Positions 17,371 through 27,150 of a stretch of DNA of 64,000 nucleotides are shown piece by piece; positions within the stretch are counted from its first letter, which is position 1; every line of letters begins with the position of its first letter. A model generated the notes under the pieces. The model made no database searches. It was not told the DNA's origin and saw only the letters and a list, made by a program, of their open reading frames with translations. Both the position numbers and the translations under genes were made by a program. Origin of the DNA: Bog-473 sp963807675 (GTDB lineage Bacteria > Actinomycetota > Acidimicrobiia > Acidimicrobiales > RAAP-2); NCBI GenBank assembly GCA_963807675.1, contig CAWECP010000012.1:682001-746000 (forward strand). Reading direction: 5' to 3'.

Positions 17371-17988
17371 TCACGAGGCTGAGGTCGCAGGACCCCCATG
17401 GCCGCCCGAACGACCGAAAATCGAGCTCTCAACGATGTAGAAGACGGTGATGAGCCCAAAGAGGATGACGCTGGCATTGGGGCTGAGCAAGGCGGTCAGC
17501 GTGGCCAGGAGATAGAGGAAGGGTCCTGGTAAGTAGCTGCGCGAGATACCGCTCACCACCCTGGGATCGGCATCCTTTCGTAGGAGGCGATCACCCGATG
17601 ACGCGTAGAACCACAGGATGTTGAAGAAGATTGCGGTGATCGTCAGTGTCGCACCGTACGTGAGTGCGGCCGGCTCGAGATCGCCTCCACGAAGCTGTGA
17701 AGCGATCAGGCTGGTCGGAAACGGAATGAAGGCCACCGTCATCAAGAAGGTGACGTTTATGAGGAGGAATAGCCGGTCGACATGGTGAATCTGCGCAAAC
17801 ACGGTGTGGTGGTTGATCCAAATGATGCCGATCGTGAGGAAGCTCACCGCATAGGCGGCGTAACTCGGCCATAGACGCGTTAAGCCAGCACCGAGATCGC
17901 CGGTGCCCACGCGGACATCGAGGATGAGAAGAGTGGCCGCAATGGCAAACACGCCATCGCTGAACGCCTCGAGCCGGGAAGGCGACAT
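17371..17988 (-). CDS. TMEM175-family potassium channel protein
   Basis: A 205-residue inner membrane protein of the TMEM175 (DUF1211) family, whose bacterial members are tetrameric K+ leak channels. The family signature RxxxFSDG is at the N-terminus (RLEAFSDGVFAIAATLLILD). About six hydrophobic helices follow, as in one repeat of the human protein. GC is below the window average. It stands alone on the minus strand, about 100 bases from each neighbour. Confidence 0.88.
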   Translation of the reverse strand: MSPSRLEAFSDGVFAIAATLLILDVRVGTGDLGAGLTRLWPSYAAYAVSFLTIGIIWINHHTVFAQIHHVDRLFLLINVTFLMTVAFIPFPTSLIASQLRGGDLEPAALTYGATLTITAIFFNILWFYASSGDRLLRKDADPRVVSGISRSYLPGPFLYLLATLTALLSPNASVILFGLITVFYIVESSIFGRSGGHGGPATSAS

Positions 17989-18097
17989 TACCTATGGACT
18001 AATTCGGGCTCTTGGACATGGACGTATCCGCAACGATGCTCTCGTCTTTGTGATTGCCGACGTACGTCGAACATACCTGTAGGGGGTCTACCAATCG

Positions 18098-19183
18098 TCA
18101 GGTGTTGAATCGGAACTCGACCACGTCCCCGTCGTGCATGACGTACTCCTTGCCCTCCATGCGGGCCTTGCCGGCGCTGCGGGCCGCGGCGACCGAGCCC
18201 GTCTCCATCAGGTCGTCAAAGCTGATCACCTCGGCCTTGATGAAGCCCCGCTCGAAGTCGGTGTGGATCACCCCGGCCGCCTTGGGCGCCGTGTCGCCGA
18301 TGTGGATGGTCCACGCCCGCGCCTCCTTGGGGCCGGCCGTGAGGAAGGTCCGCAGACCGAGGGTGGCGAATCCGACGTGCACCAGCTGCTCCAAGCCCGA
18401 CTCGGCCTGCCCGTAGCTGGCCAGCAGCTCCTTCGCGTCGGCCGGGTCGAGCGCCGCCACCTCGGCCTCGATCTGCGCGCACAGTACGACGGAGGCGGCC
18501 GGCGCCACGCTGGCGGCCAGGTCGGCCGCCGTCACCCCGTCGCCCAGTGTCGCCTCGTCCACGTTGAAGACGTAAATGAAGGGCTTGGCCGTCAGCAGGT
18601 GGAGGTCGCGCAGGAGAGCCAGGTCCACCTCGCCCCGCGCCGCCGCGCTCGAGATGGTGCGGCCCTCCCCGAGGATGCCGGCGGCCGTCTCCACCGCGAC
18701 CAGCGTCGGCCTCTGCGCCGGCGCCGCCTTGGCCTCCTTGACCAGCTTGGGCAGGCGATTCTCCACCGTCTGCAGGTCGGCCAGGATCAGCTCGGTGTTC
18801 ACCGTCTCGATGTCGCCCGCCGGGTCGATGCGCGCGTCGACGTGCACCACGTCGTCGTCGTGGAAGGCCCGCACCACCTGGCAGATGGCGTCGGTCTCGC
18901 GGATGGCGGCCAGGAACTTGTTGCCCAGCCCCTCGCCCTGTGACGCGCCACGCACCAGCCCGGCGATGTCGACGAAGGTCACCGTGGCCGGCACGACGGG
19001 CGCGCCCTCGTACAGCGACGCCAGCTCTTCGAGACGCTCGTCGGGCACGGCGACGACGCCGACGTTGGGCTCAATGGTGGCGAAGGGGTAGTTCGCCGCC
19101 AGCACGTTGTTGTGCGTCAGGGCGTTGAAGAGGGTCGACTTGCCCACGTTGGGCAACCCGACGATGCCGATCGACAGGCTCAC
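18098..19183 (-). CDS. ychF: Redox-regulated ATPase/GTPase YchF
   Basis: A translation-associated Obg-family P-loop NTPase that prefers ATP; 361 residues as usual. The Walker A loop is GLPNVGKSTLFNAL, followed by FATIEPNVGVV, the G3 motif DIAGLVRGAS and the C-terminal TGS domain ending GKEYVMHDGDVVEFRFNT. It is single-copy housekeeping in nearly all bacteria. It lies 10 bases downstream of the PfkB kinase gene and is probably on the same transcript. Confidence 0.96.
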   Translation of the reverse strand: MSLSIGIVGLPNVGKSTLFNALTHNNVLAANYPFATIEPNVGVVAVPDERLEELASLYEGAPVVPATVTFVDIAGLVRGASQGEGLGNKFLAAIRETDAICQVVRAFHDDDVVHVDARIDPAGDIETVNTELILADLQTVENRLPKLVKEAKAAPAQRPTLVAVETAAGILGEGRTISSAAARGEVDLALLRDLHLLTAKPFIYVFNVDEATLGDGVTAADLAASVAPAASVVLCAQIEAEVAALDPADAKELLASYGQAESGLEQLVHVGFATLGLRTFLTAGPKEARAWTIHIGDTAPKAAGVIHTDFERGFIKAEVISFDDLMETGSVAAARSAGKARMEGKEYVMHDGDVVEFRFNT

Positions 19184-19193
19184 GGCGCCCCGC

Positions 19194-20267
19194 TCAACCG
19201 GTGAGCAGGCCGGCGCCGGTGGCCAGGGACTTCAGGTCGGCCTCGGGCCGGGCGCCCGTGTGAGAGATCACCTCGGCGGCGCACAGGCCGCCCAACCGCG
19301 TGCTCTCCTCCGGGCCCATGCCGTGGGTGAGGCCGAAGAGGAACCCCGCCGCGAAGAGGTCGCCGGCGCCCGTGGTGTCGACCACTCGCTCGACCTCTGC
19401 GGCCGGCACCTCCTGTGGTCCCCGGGCCGTCAACACCGTGGCGCCCCGCGCGCCGCGGGTCATCACGACCAGCAGCCCCGTCTCTTCGGCGGCCGCCAGC
19501 GCGCTCTCGTACGACGTCGCGCCGAACAGCATGGTGACCTCCTCCTCGTTGCCGAGCAGGATGTCGACGTCGTCGACCAGCAGGTCGAGGAACTCCCGCT
19601 GGTGCCGCTCCACGCAGAAGGGGTCGGACAACGAGAGCGCGACGGAACCGTCGGCCACATGGGCGGTGGCGGCGGCGTGCCGCATGGCCTCCTTGGCCGC
19701 CGGGACGTCCCAGAGGTAGCCCTCGAGCAGCAAGATCGACGCCCGGCCGACGAAGTCCTCCGGCACACCCGCCGGCGACATGGTGGAGGCCGCCCCCAGA
19801 TACGTCCCCATGGTGCGGTCGGCGTCGCCCGTGATCAGGACGACGCAGCGGCCCGTGCCCAGGTTGTCGCCCGCCGCCGACTCGCTCACGTGCGGCTCGA
19901 ACTCGACGCCCGCGGCGCGCAGGTTCTCGGCGTAGGTGCGGCCGACCTCGTCGTCGGCCACGGCGCCGACGAACCCGGCCGTCCCACCCAGCTCGGCGAT
20001 CCCCACCGTCGTGTTCGCCACGGAACCCCCGGAGACGAACCGGGGCTCCGCCATGGACGCCTGCACCGCGTTGGCGGTGGCCAGGTCGATGAGCGTCATC
20101 GATCCCTTGTCCAGACCCACCTGTGTCAACTGGTCGTCGCTCACCAAGGCGATGACGTCGAGCAGCGGCGACCCGATGGCCACCACATCGAGGGGTCGTG
20201 TCGGCTCGCCCTGCCCCACGACGGAAGAGGCGGACGGGGTCTGGATCGTCGTATCGTCGAATGGCAC
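19194..20267 (-). CDS. PfkB-family kinase (adenosine kinase-like)
   Basis: A 357-residue ribokinase/PfkB sugar kinase. It shows the N-terminal GSPLLDVIALV, the GGSVANTTVGIAELGG substrate loop, and the catalytic DTTGAGDLFAAGFL with the base Asp. Close family members phosphorylate adenosine, so nucleoside salvage is the best guess; the sequence alone does not prove it. GTG 20267 is preceded at six bases by TAGGTT. It diverges from the aminopeptidase gene across only 39 bases. Confidence 0.87.
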   Translation of the reverse strand: MPFDDTTIQTPSASSVVGQGEPTRPLDVVAIGSPLLDVIALVSDDQLTQVGLDKGSMTLIDLATANAVQASMAEPRFVSGGSVANTTVGIAELGGTAGFVGAVADDEVGRTYAENLRAAGVEFEPHVSESAAGDNLGTGRCVVLITGDADRTMGTYLGAASTMSPAGVPEDFVGRASILLLEGYLWDVPAAKEAMRHAAATAHVADGSVALSLSDPFCVERHQREFLDLLVDDVDILLGNEEEVTMLFGATSYESALAAAEETGLLVVMTRGARGATVLTARGPQEVPAAEVERVVDTTGAGDLFAAGFLFGLTHGMGPEESTRLGGLCAAEVISHTGARPEADLKSLATGAGLLTG

Positions 20268-20306
20268 GGAGCGAACCTACTCGCGCGCTGCGAGTAGCCT
20301 GCCCGG
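20268..20306. promoter_or_regulatory. Interlocked divergent promoters
   Basis: Only 39 bases separate the two start codons. On the minus strand TAGGTT (20279-20274) stands six bases before GTG 20267; on the plus strand TAGCCT (20295-20300) stands six bases before ATG 20307. Each -10 falls where the other promoter's -35 should be, so one polymerase would exclude the other. Confidence 0.55.
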
Positions 20307-22921
20307 ATGGCTTCCACGACCGCCATCCCCGGCGAACAGGGTTCACAGGCGTTCCGGCTGCCCCGCACGGTCGAGCCCGAGACGTATCGCATGGAGATCG
20401 AGCCCAATGTGGCGTCCGCCACCTTCACGGGCACCCTCGTCATCGAGGCCGTCGTGCACGAGACGATCGGAGAGATCGTGCTCAACGCGGCCGAGCTCGT
20501 GATCAGCGACGTGGAGGTCGTCACACCGGACGGCGCCGCGCTCTCCTGCGGCGTCGAGTTCCACGACGACCTCGAGCAGGTGGTCTTCCGCCCGTCGTCC
20601 GAGATCGTGCCGGGACCGTGCACGGTGAGCTGCCGCTTCTCCGGCACGCTCAACGACAAGCTGCGCGGCTTCTACCGCTCCACCTACACCGGACCCGACG
20701 GTGAGACCCAGACCATCGCCACCACTCAGTTCGAGTCCGTCGACGCCCGGCGTTGCTTCCCGTGCTTCGACGAGCCCGACCGCAAGGCCGTGTTCGACAT
20801 CACCCTGGTTGTTGACCCGGAGGTCGACGCCATTTCGAACTCGCCCGTCGTGGCCTCCGAGCAGATCGGCGACAAGCGGCGGGTGCGGTTCTCTCCCACC
20901 ATGAAGATGTCGACCTACTTGGTCGCCCTCGTGGTCGGCAAGCTGGAGGCCACCGAGACGGTGGACGTCGACGGCGTTCCGTTGCGCGTGGTGACGATGC
21001 CGGGTAAGTCCGGCCTCGGCGGCTACGCCCTGGAGGTCGGCGCGTTCGCGCTCCGGTTCTTCACCGAGTACTTCAACATCCCCTACCCGGGCGAGAAGGT
21101 GGATCTGGTCGCCATACCCGACTTTGCCGCGGGGGCGATGGAGAACCTCGGCTGCATCACCTTCCGCGACACCGCGCTGCTGGTCAACCCGACCGAGGCG
21201 GCACGCACGGAGCTCGAGCGGGTGGCCGACGTCATTTCGCACGAGCTGGCCCACATGTGGTTCGGCGATCTGGTCACGATGGGTTGGTGGGAAGGCATCT
21301 GGCTGAACGAGGCCTTCGCCACCTTCATGGAGATGCTGTGCGTCGACGCCTTCCGGCCGTCCTGGGAGCGCTGGGTCAGCTTCGCCCCCTCGCGCGAGGC
21401 GGCGCTGGCCGTCGACGCCGTGCACTCCACGCGACCCATCGAATACCCGGTCGGCCCGCCCAAGGAGGCCGAGGGCATGTTCGACCTGCTCACCTACGAG
21501 AAGGGCGCCAGCGTGCTGCGCATGCTCGAGCAGTACATCGGGCCCGACGTGTTCCGCGACGGCGTGCGCTCGTACCTGAAGGCGCACGCTTACGGCAACA
21601 CGGTGACGACCGACCTGTGGGACGCGCTGGAGGACGCCAGCGGGGAACCCGTGCGCGACGTCATGAACACGTTCATCCTCCAGGGAGGCCACCCGCTGGT
21701 CACGCTGCACGGCGACGTCCTGAGCCAGCATCCGTTCGAGCTGGGCCCGGTGGCCCCGGGCGCCACGTCGTCCATCGGGACCTCCTGGAACGTGCCCGTG
21801 GCGGTGCGCGCCCTGCCCGCCGAGGGCAAACCGGGCGCGGCGGCGGTCCACTTCGTCCTCGGGGCCGAGCCGACGCGGGTGCCCGAGGCGGACGCCGGGC
21901 TGGCCGTGGTCAACGCCGGGGGCTGGGGCGTGTTCCGCGTCGGCTACGAGCCCGAGCACCGCCTGGCCCTGGCCACGCACCTGCCCGAGCTCACGCTGCT
22001 CGAGCGGGCCAACCTGCTCGCCGACACCTGGGCTACCACACTGGCGGGCCAGTCGGTGCTGCGCGAGTTCCTGGGGCTGGCCTCGTATCTCGGCCTCGAG
22101 TCCGACCCCGCCCCGTGGTCGTCCGTGGCGGCGGCGCTGAACCTGAGCAACCGGATCGCGCTGCCCGAGGACCGCAGCGCGCGCTAGACCAGGCCGTGGC
22201 CGCGCTCATCGGCCCGGTCCACCAGTACCTGGGGTTCGACGCCCGGCCGGGCGAGGGCGAGCGCACGCCGACGCTGCGCGCCATGGCGATCACCCTCCTG
22301 GGCACCGTGGGCAGGGACGAGGTGGTGCGGACCGAGGCGGCCCGCCGCTTCGACGCCTCGCCCATCGGCGGGGGCTCGGGCGAGCCGATCCCGCCCGACA
22401 TCGAGACGGCGACTGTGGCCGCGGTGACGCAGCTGGTGCGCCCCGGCGACTACGACGCGCTGCTGGAGCGCTACCGGGCCGCCTCCACGCCCCAGGAGGA
22501 GTTGCGCTCGCTCGGCGCATTGGCCACCTTCCCCGACGTCGACTTGTGCCTGCGCACCTTCGACCTGGCCATGACCGAGGTGCGCAGCCAGAACGGGTTC
22601 AGCGTGATCGGGGCGCTCCTGGCCAACCCGATGGCCTGCCAGGCCGTGTGGATCCGCATGACCGAGACCTGGGACGCCATGCTCGAGCGCTTCCCCAAGA
22701 ACGCGCCGCCGCGCATGCTCGACTCGCTGCCGGCACTGTGTGCCGACGCCGACTTCGCCGACGGAGCCGTCGCCTTCCTGCGCGACCACCCGCTGGCGTC
22801 GGGGCCGCGGCGCGTGGCGCAGTCGGTGGAGCGCCTGCAGGTGAACGTGGCCTTTGCGGCGCGCGAGCGGCCGGCACTGGCCGAATCGCTCCGGGCGGCC
22901 ACCTCCTCGCCCGACGCCTGA
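20307..22921 (+). CDS. pepN: M1-family aminopeptidase (PepN-like, one frameshift)
   Basis: A zinc aminopeptidase that removes N-terminal residues from peptides in the cytoplasm. Together the two frames give about 870 residues, the normal length. The GAMEN exopeptidase motif is at about 275 (GAMENLGC), the zinc site HELAHMWFGDLV with the distant Glu in NEAFATF, and a C-terminal ERAP1-like helical domain. The first frame stops at 22187; the second resumes as ALDQAVAALIGPVHQYLG, so one base is lost in the CGCAGCGCGCGC run near 22176. Everything else is intact, which favours a sequencing error. Confidence 0.9.
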
Positions 22922-22933
22922 TGGCGCGCGGCG

Positions 22934-23608
22934 ATGGAGCAGATGGTCCCGGGCGCCACCAGCCGCGTGGAGGTCCTCCTCGACCTGGCGCGGCGCACGC
23001 GGGGCTTCATGCCCGACGACGAGGGGGAGGCCCTCTACCGGGCCGCCCGACGGGCCGGGAGCCACGCCGCCGTCCCTCCCACGTTCGTCGAGATCGGGGC
23101 CTGGTGCGGCAAGTCGACCGTCTATCTCGGGGCCGCCGCGGAGGCGTCCGGTGCGGTGCTCTTCTCCATCGACCACCACCGGGGCTCAGAGGAGAACCAG
23201 CCCGGATGGGAGTACCACGAGTCGGATCTGGTCGACGCCGAGGTCGGCCGCATCGACACGCTGCTGCACTGGCGCCGCACCATCACGTCCGCCGGCCTGG
23301 AGGCATCGGTCGTCGGCGTGGTCGGTGACTCGCCGACCGTGGCGGAGCGCTGGGACCGGCCGCTGGCGCTGTGCTTCATCGACGGCGGCCACGGCGAGGA
23401 GCCGGCGTGGGCCGACTACAGGGGTTGGGCGCCCCGCGTGGCGGTCGGCGGGTGGCTGGCCATCCACGACGTCTTTCCCGACCCGGCCGACGGCGGGCGC
23501 CCGCCCTACGAGCTCTACTGCGCCGCGCTGGACTCGGGTGAGTTCGTCGACGACGGCGGGTGCGGGAGCCTGCGCGTCCTGCGCCGCGTCAGCCCGGCCA
23601 CCGGCTGA
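22934..23608 (+). CDS. Class I SAM-dependent methyltransferase (MT_24 type)
   Basis: A 224-residue protein with an FVEIGAWCGKSTVYLG nucleotide-binding loop and the strand LFSIDHHRG, then LCFIDGGHGEEPAWADYRGW (an acidic Asp/His site). This pattern fits class I methyltransferases of the sugar O-methylase (MT_24/CmcI-like) kind, which bind a divalent metal. ATG 22934 is 13 bases after the aminopeptidase stop, on the same strand. It converges on a minus-strand cluster with a glycosyltransferase, another methyltransferase and a toroid protein, so it may act on the same product. Confidence 0.8.
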   Translation: MEQMVPGATSRVEVLLDLARRTRGFMPDDEGEALYRAARRAGSHAAVPPTFVEIGAWCGKSTVYLGAAAEASGAVLFSIDHHRGSEENQPGWEYHESDLVDAEVGRIDTLLHWRRTITSAGLEASVVGVVGDSPTVAERWDRPLALCFIDGGHGEEPAWADYRGWAPRVAVGGWLAIHDVFPDPADGGRPPYELYCAALDSGEFVDDGGCGSLRVLRRVSPATG

Positions 23609-23634
23609 GCCGGGCCGGGCCGGGTGCCTCAGCC
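23603..23634. terminator. Hairpin between convergent genes
   Basis: GGCTGAG (23603-23609) pairs with CTCAGCC (23628-23634) around an 18-base GC-rich loop. It overlaps the ends of both convergent genes. It has no U-tract, so termination would be imperfect or bidirectional. Confidence 0.35.
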
Positions 23635-24765
23635 TCGGCTAGCCCGACGGGGCGGGTCCGAGACGGTGCACCCGTCGGTGGCGTCGCCGCAGTGCGGCTC
23701 GGCCAGGTCGAGGGCGGCCGGCAGGCACTCGCCGCGGAACAGGCCCGCGGCGGGGCTCGTGTTCGAGAGCGCGTCGGCGGCCAGCACCATGGCGGCGAAC
23801 GTGTAGGTGGTGCGCTCGTTGTTGGGAAAGGTCTCCTCCCCCGGGTAGACCATCCCGGTCCAGTACGACCCGTCGGGCAGACGCAGGTTCTGCCCGGCTG
23901 CGAAGAGGTCCAGCGCGGGCCCGTCCATGCCCAGCGCGTCCAGCGTGAGCACGCACTCGGCCGTCTCGGCCGCGGTGACCCAGTCTCCCGTCGACACGCA
24001 GCGCACGCCCAGGCCCTCCATGACGAAGGTGGACCAGCCGTCGGCGATGCGGCGGCGACCTGCCTCCCCCTCGACCGCTCCCGAGAGCATGGGGTAGTAC
24101 CAGTCCATGGCGAACTCCACCTTGGGGGCGAAGGCGCCCGGGTGATGGGCGACGGCGTGGCCCAGCCGTCCCGCCGCCAGCTCCCAGTCGGGCCGGTCCT
24201 TGGCCAGGCACTCGGCCACGGCCACGGCGCAGCGCAGCGAGTGGTAGATGGAGGACGACCCCGTGAGCAGCGCGTACCCCTCCGGACGCCCGGCCGAGTC
24301 GAGCGACCACCGCACCGAGCCGTCCGGCTGCTGCCAGCGCAGGATGAAGTCGATCCCCGCCTCAATGGTCGGCCACAGCTCGCCGAGGAACTCCACGTCG
24401 CCGGTGATCAGGTGGTGGTGCCAGGCGCCCGCGGCCAGATAGGCGCAGACGTTGGTGTCGAGCCGGGGGTCCTTGACGGTGTCCTCTTGGTAGTAGTTGA
24501 ACCAGCTGCCGTCCGGCAGCTGGCGGCGGGCCAGCCAGCGGTAGGCCTCGACCGCCTCGTCGACCAGCCCGCACACGGTCAGGGCCATGGCCGCCTCGAC
24601 GTGGTTCCACGGGTCGCAGTGCCCTCCCTCGAACCACGGGATCATGCCGTCGTGGCGCTGCACCTCGGCGATGGCGTGGCCCGTGGCCATGATGTCGGCA
24701 CTCGAGAGGATGCCCGGCACCTCGGGCAGGGTGGTGGTGACGGATCGGAGGTCCTCGGTGGTCAT
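23629..24765 (-). CDS. Alpha/alpha-toroid protein ('prenyltransferase'-like)
   Basis: A 378-residue all-helical protein annotated in relatives as prenyltransferase or glycoside-hydrolase-like. It has repeated motifs such as GGHCDPWNHVEAAMAL, RRQLPDGSWFNYY and WQQPDGSVRWSL, the QxxDGSW pattern of terpenoid-cyclase and squalene-type toroids, and many Trp/Asp. The aromatic-rich surface also fits sugar binding. The exact reaction is unknown. It overlaps the methyltransferase upstream (start of one at the stop of the other), so it is one operon with the glycosyltransferase. Confidence 0.75.
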   Translation of the reverse strand: MTTEDLRSVTTTLPEVPGILSSADIMATGHAIAEVQRHDGMIPWFEGGHCDPWNHVEAAMALTVCGLVDEAVEAYRWLARRQLPDGSWFNYYQEDTVKDPRLDTNVCAYLAAGAWHHHLITGDVEFLGELWPTIEAGIDFILRWQQPDGSVRWSLDSAGRPEGYALLTGSSSIYHSLRCAVAVAECLAKDRPDWELAAGRLGHAVAHHPGAFAPKVEFAMDWYYPMLSGAVEGEAGRRRIADGWSTFVMEGLGVRCVSTGDWVTAAETAECVLTLDALGMDGPALDLFAAGQNLRLPDGSYWTGMVYPGEETFPNNERTTYTFAAMVLAADALSNTSPAAGLFRGECLPAALDLAEPHCGDATDGCTVSDPPRRASRG

Positions 24766-25571
24766 GCGGCCGCTCCCTGGGTCGGTGTGTTCGGACCGCG
24801 CCGGCCCGGCACCCCGCGGGGGAGGTTGGGCTTGGCGCCTGGCATGCCCGACACCGCTGCGGCCGGCTTGGTCAGGTAGACCACCAGGCTCTTACCGATG
24901 AGGGGGCTGAGCACCCGGTCCGCCGTGCGGGTGACGAAGGGGCCCTTGACGATGTCCCACACGAGGATCTGGTGGTACGCCTTCACGGCCGGGTGCGCAT
25001 CGTTGCTCGGCCCGACCACGCAGCGCAGCCACCAGTACGGCGAGTGCAGGCCGTGGGCGTGGTGGTGGCCCGTGGGCACGAGCCCGGCCGAGCCGAGCCG
25101 CCGCTCCAGGGTCGAGCGCCGGTAGATCCGTACGTGGCCACCCGGCGTGTCGTGGTACTCGTCGGAGAGCGCCCAGTTGATGGCCTCGGGGGCGCAACGC
25201 GGCACCGTCACCGCCATGGTTCCGCCCGGCTTGAGCACCCGGGCCAGCTCGCGCATGGCGGCGACGTCGTCGGGGATGTGTTCGAGCACCTCCGAGGCGA
25301 TGACGCGGTCGAACATGGCGTCGGCGAAGGGCAGGGCCAGCGCGTCCCCCTGCACGGCCGTGGCGGGATGATCGGCCGCCAGCTCGCCGGCCTCCACCAT
25401 GGCGCCCAGGGTCGCCCGCACCTGGGCCACCTCGTCGGGTCCGGCGTCGAGCGCGATGACGGAGGCGCCGCGCCGGGCCGCCTCGAAGGCGTGTCGGCCG
25501 AACCCGCAGCCCAGATCGAGCACGAGGTCTCCGGGACCGACCCCGAGGCGGTTGTAGTCGACGGTCAGCAT
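24762..25571 (-). CDS. Class I SAM-dependent methyltransferase
   Basis: A 269-residue methyltransferase. Motif I is VLDLGCGFGRHAFEAARRG, followed by ALDAG, the post-I acidic residue, FDRVIASEVLEHIPDD (motif III), and LKPGGTMAVTVPR. The extended C-terminus contains HGLHSPYWWLRC and a Pro-rich tail. It is coupled by four- or one-base overlaps both to the glycosyltransferase upstream and to the toroid gene downstream. The substrate is inferred to be a glycan or lipid-linked sugar. Confidence 0.87.
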   Translation of the reverse strand: MLTVDYNRLGVGPGDLVLDLGCGFGRHAFEAARRGASVIALDAGPDEVAQVRATLGAMVEAGELAADHPATAVQGDALALPFADAMFDRVIASEVLEHIPDDVAAMRELARVLKPGGTMAVTVPRCAPEAINWALSDEYHDTPGGHVRIYRRSTLERRLGSAGLVPTGHHHAHGLHSPYWWLRCVVGPSNDAHPAVKAYHQILVWDIVKGPFVTRTADRVLSPLIGKSLVVYLTKPAAAVSGMPGAKPNLPRGVPGRRGPNTPTQGAAA

Positions 25572-26980
25572 CAGGCCGCGTCCCGCTCGGGGGGAACGAG
25601 GGTGTCCGGCGGCTGGCCGGACGGGGCGCCGGGGAGCGGCCGGCCGTCGAGCAGTGCCTGGTAGCAGGCAGCCGTGCCGGCCGCCGTCACCTGCCAGGTG
25701 AAGCGGCGCACGACCCGCGCCCGCCCGGCGGCGCCCAGGCGGGCGCGCAGCTCCGGGTCGTCGAGCAGGCGGCTGATGGCACCGGCCAGGGCACCGGGAT
25801 CGTCGGGCGGGACGAGCAGCCCCGTGTCACCGTCGGTGCCGACGACCTCGGGCAGGGCGCCGCCCGTCGTGGCCACCACGGCCACCCCACACGACATGGC
25901 CTCGATCGCCGGCAGCGAGAACCCCTCGTAGAGCGACGGCACCACCGCCACCTGGGCCTCGCCATAGAGGCGGGCCAGCTCTTCGTCGCTGATGCCGCTT
26001 ACGCAGCGCACGGCGTCGGACAGCCCGAGCCGGGCGATGGCCCGGTCGACGCGCCCGCCCTCGGTGGGCCGACCGATGACGGTCAGCTCGACGTCGCGCT
26101 CGGTGCGCAGCTTGGCCACGGCCTCGAGCAGCGGAACCAGACCCTTCATGGGGACGTCGCTGCTCGAGGTGACCATGATGCGCCCGGGCACCGGCCTCAC
26201 GTCGCTCATGGGCCGGAACACCGTGTGGTCGACGCCGACAGGAACGACGGTCAACCGCTCGGGGCGCACGCCCATCTGCGCCGCGATGTCGAGGCGGGAG
26301 TTCTGCGACACGGTCACGACCGCCGGGAGTGCACGGGCCACCCGGACCTGCATGCCCAGAAACCCGAACCAGCGTCGCGTGGTGAAGTTCTGCCAGGGGT
26401 TCGTGGTGTGCGAGAGCGCCAGCTGCCGGTCGACCGTGATGGGGTGGTGCAGAGTGGTCAGCAGGGGCCACCCGTCCTCGACCATGCCCAGCATGCCGTT
26501 GCCCAGGCACTGGTTGTCGTGGACGACGTCGAATTCGTCCCGGCGCTCGGCCAGGAGCTGGCGGGCCCGCAGCGAGAAGGCCAGCGGCTCGCCGAAGCCG
26601 GCCGTGCACATGATGCCGAACTCGATCCAGTCCTCCCGGGAGGTGAACTCGCGCCGGTGCGGCACCCGGAACGGGTCGGGGTCCCGGTACAGGTCGAGGC
26701 CGGGCACCGGCGTGAAGCCGACGCCTTCGTCGAGTTCGGGCCAGGGCGGACCGGCGAAGACCTCGACCGAGTGGCCCAGGGCGAACAGCTCGCGGGTCAG
26801 GTGGCGGCTGTAGACCCCCTGGCCCCCACAGCGCGGATTGCCCCGGTAGGTCAGGTAGGCGACGCGCACCCCGCCGGGGCGAGGCGGGGCGGCGGCAATC
26901 GGGGCGGGCACCTCAATATGGCGCGAGCGCTCCCAGGACTCCTTGGTTTCGATCCACTTCTGGCGGGGGGTTTTTGGCAA
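25571..26980 (-). CDS. Glycosyltransferase family 4 protein
   Basis: A 469-residue GT4 (GT-B fold) enzyme. The N-terminal domain has RVAYLTYRGNPRCGGQGVYS, where the Gly-rich loop binds acceptor or phosphate, and HDNQCLG. The C-terminal donor site shows VPSLYEGFSLPAIEAMSCG (EX7E-type) and GLLVPPDDPGALAGAI. The start is the TTG at 26980, with TAATCC about 11 bases upstream; the first about 38 residues are a Pro-rich, poorly conserved extension. It is the first gene of a three-gene overlapping operon (GT4, methyltransferase, toroid). Confidence 0.9.
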   Translation of the reverse strand: MPKTPRQKWIETKESWERSRHIEVPAPIAAAPPRPGGVRVAYLTYRGNPRCGGQGVYSRHLTRELFALGHSVEVFAGPPWPELDEGVGFTPVPGLDLYRDPDPFRVPHRREFTSREDWIEFGIMCTAGFGEPLAFSLRARQLLAERRDEFDVVHDNQCLGNGMLGMVEDGWPLLTTLHHPITVDRQLALSHTTNPWQNFTTRRWFGFLGMQVRVARALPAVVTVSQNSRLDIAAQMGVRPERLTVVPVGVDHTVFRPMSDVRPVPGRIMVTSSSDVPMKGLVPLLEAVAKLRTERDVELTVIGRPTEGGRVDRAIARLGLSDAVRCVSGISDEELARLYGEAQVAVVPSLYEGFSLPAIEAMSCGVAVVATTGGALPEVVGTDGDTGLLVPPDDPGALAGAISRLLDDPELRARLGAAGRARVVRRFTWQVTAAGTAACYQALLDGRPLPGAPSGQPPDTLVPPERDAA

Positions 26981-27150
26981 GGTGACGTCCCGGATTAGGC
27001 GCTCGGTGGCCGCCTAGCCTCTCCGAATGCCCTGGTCCGGCGCAAACGGCACCGGCCGGCGAGTGGCCGCGACGAGCCTGGGTGGCCCCGGCGGCGGCCG
27101 AAGCCGTGGTCAGGGGGTCGGCAACCGCCCGGGGCCGGGCCGCGGCGGGG

